A stretch of 64,000 bases of DNA from Valencia hispanica. Its lineage: Eukaryota > Chordata > Actinopteri > Cyprinodontiformes > Valenciidae. A program made the translations under genes and the position numbers. The stretch covers positions 29,589,235 through 29,653,234 of the forward strand of contig OY747712.1 of assembly GCA_963556495.2 (NCBI GenBank), in the 5' to 3' direction. Below the pieces are notes generated by a model, which did no database searches, was not told the origin of the DNA, and was given only the letters and a program-made list of their open reading frames with translations. Shown one piece after another: positions 59,535 through 64,000 of this stretch (position 1 is its first letter; each line of letters begins with the position of its first letter).

Positions 59535-59599
59535 AAACTTTGATGGACACTCGGGTGGCCACAGCAGAACTGGGCTGGACGGCGTATCCTAACTCTGGG
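59535..59599 (+). CDS. ephb1: Eph receptor B1-like, exon 2 (65 bp)
   Basis: Eph receptors are membrane tyrosine kinases that bind ephrins on neighbouring cells in axon guidance and tissue boundaries. This exon encodes the first residues of the mature extracellular ephrin-binding domain: (E)ETLMDTR, then ATAELGWTA, then YPNSG. That is nearly identical to vertebrate EPHB1 at this point; EPHB2 and EPHB3 differ more in the MDTR.ATAELGW part. The acceptor is TTTGCTGCAG|AAAC and the donor is CTGGG|GTGAGT. Two leading bases complete a Glu codon begun in exon 1, and 21 codons follow. The length of exactly 65 bp agrees with the small second exon of Eph genes as I recall it. The signal-peptide exon and the next exon (expected to start with Trp-Glu-Glu) are not in the window. 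The paralogue call is less sure than the family. Confidence 0.87.
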
Positions 59600-60689
59600 G
59601 TGAGTTGGTAGCTGCCAACACATATTTATTTGGAGCAAAGGTTTGATATTAAAGTTCATTCTGTACAGGGTAAAGTAAATTGATTTTCCGAAACTTAACT
59701 TACCACCATATTCACTTAGATCCACAGGCTCTGGAAAATAGGCACACAAGTAGGTGGGTTGGGGGTATAAACTTAAGTAGTTCCCAATGTAGCTCCCAAT
59801 AAGGGCATAATTTTATCTGTGTCCTGGTTTATAATGACTTAATGATATAATGGGTCTATGTAAGCCACAGCACACAGTACCTAAGTCCCTGTTAATGGAA
59901 ACTGGGGGATACTGTTGCCATAATGATACTGTAATGATACATTTATGCAGTGGAGTGGAGGTATTAGAGTGAAACTGTGGAGGAGGAGCTTTTACGATAG
60001 AAATGCTCTGGGGTTTAAAGATTTAAATTGAACTTTTTTTCAACATTTAAGTATTTTAGTTGATGTGGAAGGACTAAAGATTGAAGAAAGGGCAAAGTAC
60101 CCACAATGTAAATGGTAGTCTCTTTTTTGTTTTTATTAACTAAATCAACAGTTAAACGGATTGGTGTCCTATTACACTAATAGGAGACTTTTAAGACCTA
60201 GTTTTCAACAATGTAATTCTATACCCCAATGAAAAGCTCAATAGCCCAGCATTGGTTTAAATTACAGGAACTATTGAGGATAGACAATGACTGTTTCCTG
60301 CATTTTCTGGTTCTTTGGGTCTTTATGAAGCATTTTATAACTGTGTAAAGAGACAATTTATTGGTGCTAAACCAGATGAACATAGCTTTGACTTCTTTAA
60401 AGACTGACAACTGTGTCTGCCCAGATTTTTAGTATTATTGTTTGTGTCCCTCAAGGAGTACTAGGAGAACTTGATTCATAAAATAAAGTGTGTGTGTGTT
60501 TATGTGGGCAGTCACCTCTGCCGAATCCCATAGCTTTAATTATGCATGGTGTCAGCTTTTATTCTTACTCAAGGGATCGTGGGCCTGAATGGTATATTAA
60601 TTATGGCTTTTAATGATGCATTGGAACCACTCCTTCTCTGGGATGTGTGTGATTCTTCAACCCAAAATTTCAAAAAATGTTTATCCATT
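59600..60689. other. Start of intron 2
   Basis: Begins with the GTGAGT donor. No repeat recognised up to the piggyBac relic. The subregion 60500-60640 is described separately. Confidence 0.6.
60500..60640. promoter_or_regulatory. Candidate conserved non-coding element
   Basis: Several homeodomain/POU-like sites lie close together: TTTAATTATGCATGG (about 60535), TATTAATTATGG (about 60594) and TTTTAATGATGCATTGG (about 60608). The sequence is unique-looking and lies about 1 kb into intron 2 of the Eph gene. Enhancer function is inference only. Confidence 0.25.
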
Positions 60690-60693
60690 TTAA

Positions 60694-61500
60694 CTCTTTA
60701 AGTGCCAAAGTCGCAAAATTGCGACAAGCAACATTCCTGAAGTTAACAAGCTACAGCTGCAAATATTATCCCTCATGTAGTTACTACTTTACACCAAGAG
60801 ATGGCAGACATCTATAACTTCAATCTGAGGAACATTTGTGGGTATTTCACCATGGAGATTTTTTGAGTTTTTAAAGGTTGAAAACTGCCCGCAAGTCTGG
60901 GAGTCATAGTAGCATTCAGAGCGTAGAGGGAGGGAATTGTAGAGAGAAAACTCACCATGGCGAGAGGTCTGTTCAACGCTGACGAAGCACTTCATCAAGT
61001 AATTGCTGATTCAAATTCTGAGGAAGAATATTAACTCTCTGATGAATACATCCAGCGAGACAGAAAGTGTTTCAGTGCATAGCCACAGCCAGTCCATTCG
61101 CCATGATAATCCAAGGCCCGCACAGCTTCATCTTGTCCGGGTGGAAGAACGGGACAGGGAGCCTGTAGCAGTGGGGTTTAAAACACTGCAGCTGCTTTTG
61201 ATAGCCATGACGGTACGCAAGCACATATATCGTCCGATGCTCTGCTTGACCGGAGAAGTGGAGGGGGAGGCGGTAGCAGAGGGAGTCAAAACGCTGCTGC
61301 TTCTTTAGCGTGCAGCAACAGCGAGTCTGTTAGCCATGAGTCTCCACAAGCAGCACATATCAGGTCCGATGCTTTGCTCCACCATGTCCGGGGTATGAGA
61401 ACGGGACGTGGTGGTGGTAGTAGGAGTTTTGATTGTAAAAACCTGCGGCAATAGCAGCAGACGCGGGAGAAACTCCCTGTGGAGTAGGTCTGTGTGCAGT
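60694..61500 (+). pseudogene. Decayed piggyBac 5' end
   Basis: A TTAA (60690-60693) is followed by CTCTTTAAGTGCCAAAGTCG and then, at 60957, a frame starting MARGLFNADEALHQVIADSN with SEEEY and a stop. The acidic N-terminus right after a short leader from TTAA is typical of a piggyBac-type transposase, of a different family from 18782-21533. After the stop the sequence breaks into about three imperfect ~105-130-bp units (near 61096, 61201 and 61330) sharing AGCCATGA and CACATAT...CCGATG motifs. No catalytic core and no right end were found. Confidence 0.55.
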
Positions 61501-61940
61501 ACCTGGCAATGAAAGATACCACACACCTATGCTCCCTCTAATTTTTCATGTGTCTGAGCGAACACACAAATACCCTGAGCGGTCACTTTGACCATGAGCA
61601 ACATCAGATGTGTGCACTGTGGTCATGCCAGCATCGCATCCATCCAATTTATAGTTTATCATATTACAGCATTTACATTTTTGTGAGAATACTTTTTAAT
61701 TAAGCACATTATCCCACTTACAATGAAAATCACAAAGATCTTATTCATGACCTGTGCTCTGTGTTAACACAATTGTAAGTATAAATATCTCATTGTAACT
61801 GTAGAAAAACATGAACTGCCAACAAGTAAACCAAGCTAACTATGAACTCAAATTTTACCACAACTCTACCACTGAACTACAGCCACCCCGAACCCTGAAC
61901 GAAGTATCCAGTGGTTGTACACGTTGTCCAGGTTGATGGC
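61501..61940. other. Probable TE debris, unclassified
   Basis: The phrase 'tatgctccctctaatttttc' and 'gtctgagcgaacacaca' (61530-61570) resembles a fish repeat, but I cannot place it. It joins the hAT relic to the right. Confidence 0.35.
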
Positions 61941-62069
61941 TCATCTGCTTGCAGCTTTGGCTTTATGCATCATCAGCTGATCCAAATGGTCCACCTTAAG
62001 ACGATTTCTCAATGCTGTCTTGATACAATTCATTAAACTAAAGCCTCGTTCACAATTTGTGCTGGATGC
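61941..62069 (-). pseudogene. hAT transposase C-terminal relic
   Basis: On the minus strand a 42-codon segment reads SSTNCERGFSLMNCIKTALR then NRLKVDHLDQLMM and stops. This is the dimerisation motif near the end of hAT transposases (usual order S-x-x-CERxFSxMNxIKTxxRNRL...LDxLM). The rest of the gene was not recognised; neighbouring frames to 62266 may include further decayed parts. Confidence 0.6.
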
Positions 62070-62269
62070 TTGAAATGTAGCACAAATATTGATTGATTAG
62101 CTGTGTAAATATGTATTTGAATCGCATCATTGGCTGGAGCAGCCAGCCACTGGTCACTCAATGACATAAACATTATTGTCTTGAAGCCAAATCTTTTAAC
62201 CCAAATGCAGAATCCAACACTAAAAGATTTATTCGCACAGTATGAGCAGGTAAACTGCAGCCCCACTGA

Positions 62270-64000
62270 CTGACAGGAGCAGGAGCAGCATTGCTATGTT
62301 TCCATTGTAGGTTAAATACAACAACATACATCATACAACAACAGAGCGTAAGTCGGAGACTTTTTCAGTTTCGCTGCTGTTTTGCCACAGATAGGTAGGT
62401 TTTGGCTATGAATAATTATGAATAATTGCTTAGGGCAATTATTAATCAGATTAATAATTTTATGTAAAAATTACCAAGTTTAGGGGCACCACCTGGATTC
62501 CAGGAATATCAATAGCCACATTGTTCAATCTCAATTTATGTTTATGATTACCTGCCTTATAAGGCTGAGGTAATCAAACAATAAATGAAGGAATAAGTTC
62601 TTGGCGTACCTGAACAGCAAGTTACTACACATGTAGGTGAAATAACAACAACCGTTTTCCAAAATACAAGAGTTTATTACAAAAAGAATTCACTTTCAGT
62701 AAACATACTTTAATCAACAAACTCACCAAACTAGTAACACACAACTAAACCACTAAGAAAAGAATAACGATAAAAAACTCACACTCAGAAGTAAAACAGT
62801 AAAAGTGATAAAAATGCACAGAAATAGAAACAATAAACAATAAATTGATAATGATGTCACAGTTCAGAATGAATATGTTTGCTCAAAAACCAAGGCTTGT
62901 ATTAAACAGTGTTGGGAATGAAGCAAAGTTAGTTTTAATTGTGATTAGTTTAAGACTAATCAGCAGATTCTGGTTTGTTTTCAAACCACCAATTCACAAT
63001 GCAAAGCAGAAGTGAAGAAAAACATTCTTTAGAAGAAGTAATGTTTCATTAAACCATTTGCTGAATTAGACATCAATAACCTTTAGATAATTGATTCTAT
63101 TTAATGGATCGGTCACCGCAGTGATTGATCTAATTTAATATTTAGACTTTATGTTGACGTTAACGGCAGTACCTATTATGTCGATCAAATTTTGTATTTT
63201 GACTAACCAAGAACGCGGTCTCAAAATTGACTTAAAAGATTTGTTTAATGTTTAAACTATCCGTTTTAAAGTCGATCTCTATTTTTAATTAGCATTAACG
63301 GCAGTCTTTATTGTTCATGAATAAAACGCCGTCAATGGCGGGCCCACGTGATTCGCTAGAGCATGTAGCTTACAGCTAACTCACGTGGTGCTGCTTAAAG
63401 TTGCTTGAGATTGAGTAACTCAGGTTGCAGGATATAAATGGACTTTCCATCGGAAACCTAGAAAATCACTGTTTAAACCTCCAGGCCGACTGGCCTGTTT
63501 GTACCCAAACAATAAATGAAATCCTACACAAAGTAACAAATCACAGTGAAAATAAACAACCCTTAAATCTTGTTTAAACTAACCTAATCTCTCCTCTGCC
63601 CAGACAGACCTTATTGAATGGTTAAAGGTCTCCAGGTTGCTCCGTGGATGATGGGCGAAGCCAAAACAACGTTAGCCCGCAGGCTAGCCACCGCTACGGT
63701 CCGTTTGCAGTGGGAGGATTATAGCTGTCGAATCGCGGGTCGCATTAGCTTGGACGGCGTGTCGTCCTCTCCAGCTTGCTAAACAGCGATCGGCTGCACC
63801 TCAGTTCACTGACACAGTACCTTCTCTGCAGGTTCAAGATAGCATTGTCCCAGGCTTTGTCGCGGTGGGGTAACGCTCCAGTCTCGACGCGGTTCTGCGG
63901 CATTCAGTAGCTTGTTAGCGGCTCGCTTCATACGGCAGGATCTGTTCAGAAAGCAGGGCTCAGGGAGAACAGTGGGGTTTATCTCAAAACACTGGGTTTG
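62270..64000. repeat. Unclassified, possibly LTR-like sequence
   Basis: This part of intron 2 contains no recognisable exon. Notable signals are a diverged direct repeat (63124-63180 versus 63271-63318, sharing TTAACGGCAGT), paired CACGTG boxes in inverted repeat (63344 and 63383), a TATA-like GATATAAATGG (about 63431), and AATAAA about 80 bp further. A GC-richer block follows from 63600. The order E-box, TATA, polyA signal is what an LTR promoter would show, but no ends, primer site or coding sequence were found. The right side lies outside the window. Confidence 0.3.

Overview
The window is eukaryotic and almost certainly from a ray-finned (teleost) fish. It is AT-rich and intron-like. It is crowded with repeat classes that are abundant together in fish: a piggyBac transposon, hAT elements and their short derivatives, Tc1-like, PIF/Harbinger-like, LINE-2-type LINEs, RTE/Expander-type tails, Ty3/gypsy LTRs, tRNA-derived SINEs, and GATG/ATCC and TTTC microsatellites. 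No bacterial or viral gene organisation is present.

Only one host coding exon can be supported: a 65-base exon at 59535-59599 (+). It encodes the start of the ephrin-binding domain of an EphB receptor, closest to EPHB1, and has consensus splice sites on both sides. On that reading, positions 1-59534 are mostly the large first intron (the signal-peptide exon is not seen) and 59600-64000 is the start of intron 2 (the next exon is not seen). Nearly everything else is mobile DNA or unrecognised intron.

Layout. 1-7.8 kb: mostly unrecognised intron with an RTE-type fragment and a MITE-like stretch. 7.8-12.4 kb: two hAT-derived elements, each keeping a BED zinc-finger exon; one has a perfect 8-bp target duplication. 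15.6-18.3 kb: LINE tail, a pure 255-bp TTTC array, a LINE relic, and a decayed gypsy 5' end with a 36-bp minisatellite. 18.8-21.5 kb: a complete piggyBac between TTAA sites, whose roughly 602-aa transposase carries only three small lesions. 24.3-24.8 kb: a solo LTR. 26.7-34 kb: two LINE-2-type copies arranged tail to tail. The second is interrupted by a ~170-bp insert, a 1.35-kb element with long terminal inverted repeats (itself carrying another LINE tail), and a TTA-flanked Harbinger-like MITE. 36-43 kb: several MITEs, including a shorter sister of the 7.8-kb hAT element, and a SINE. 44.6-47 kb: an older repeat filled with nested LINE and SINE copies. 51.9-57.9 kb: decayed MITEs, hAT and Tc1 relics. 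59.5 kb: the Eph exon. 60.7-64 kb: a decayed piggyBac 5' end, a hAT C-terminal relic and unclassified sequence with LTR-like promoter signals.

The only host function visible is axon-guidance receptor signalling, through the Eph exon. The rest is best read as a stratified record of transposition into a long, tolerant intron. Family names rest on motif recognition from memory and were not checked against a database.
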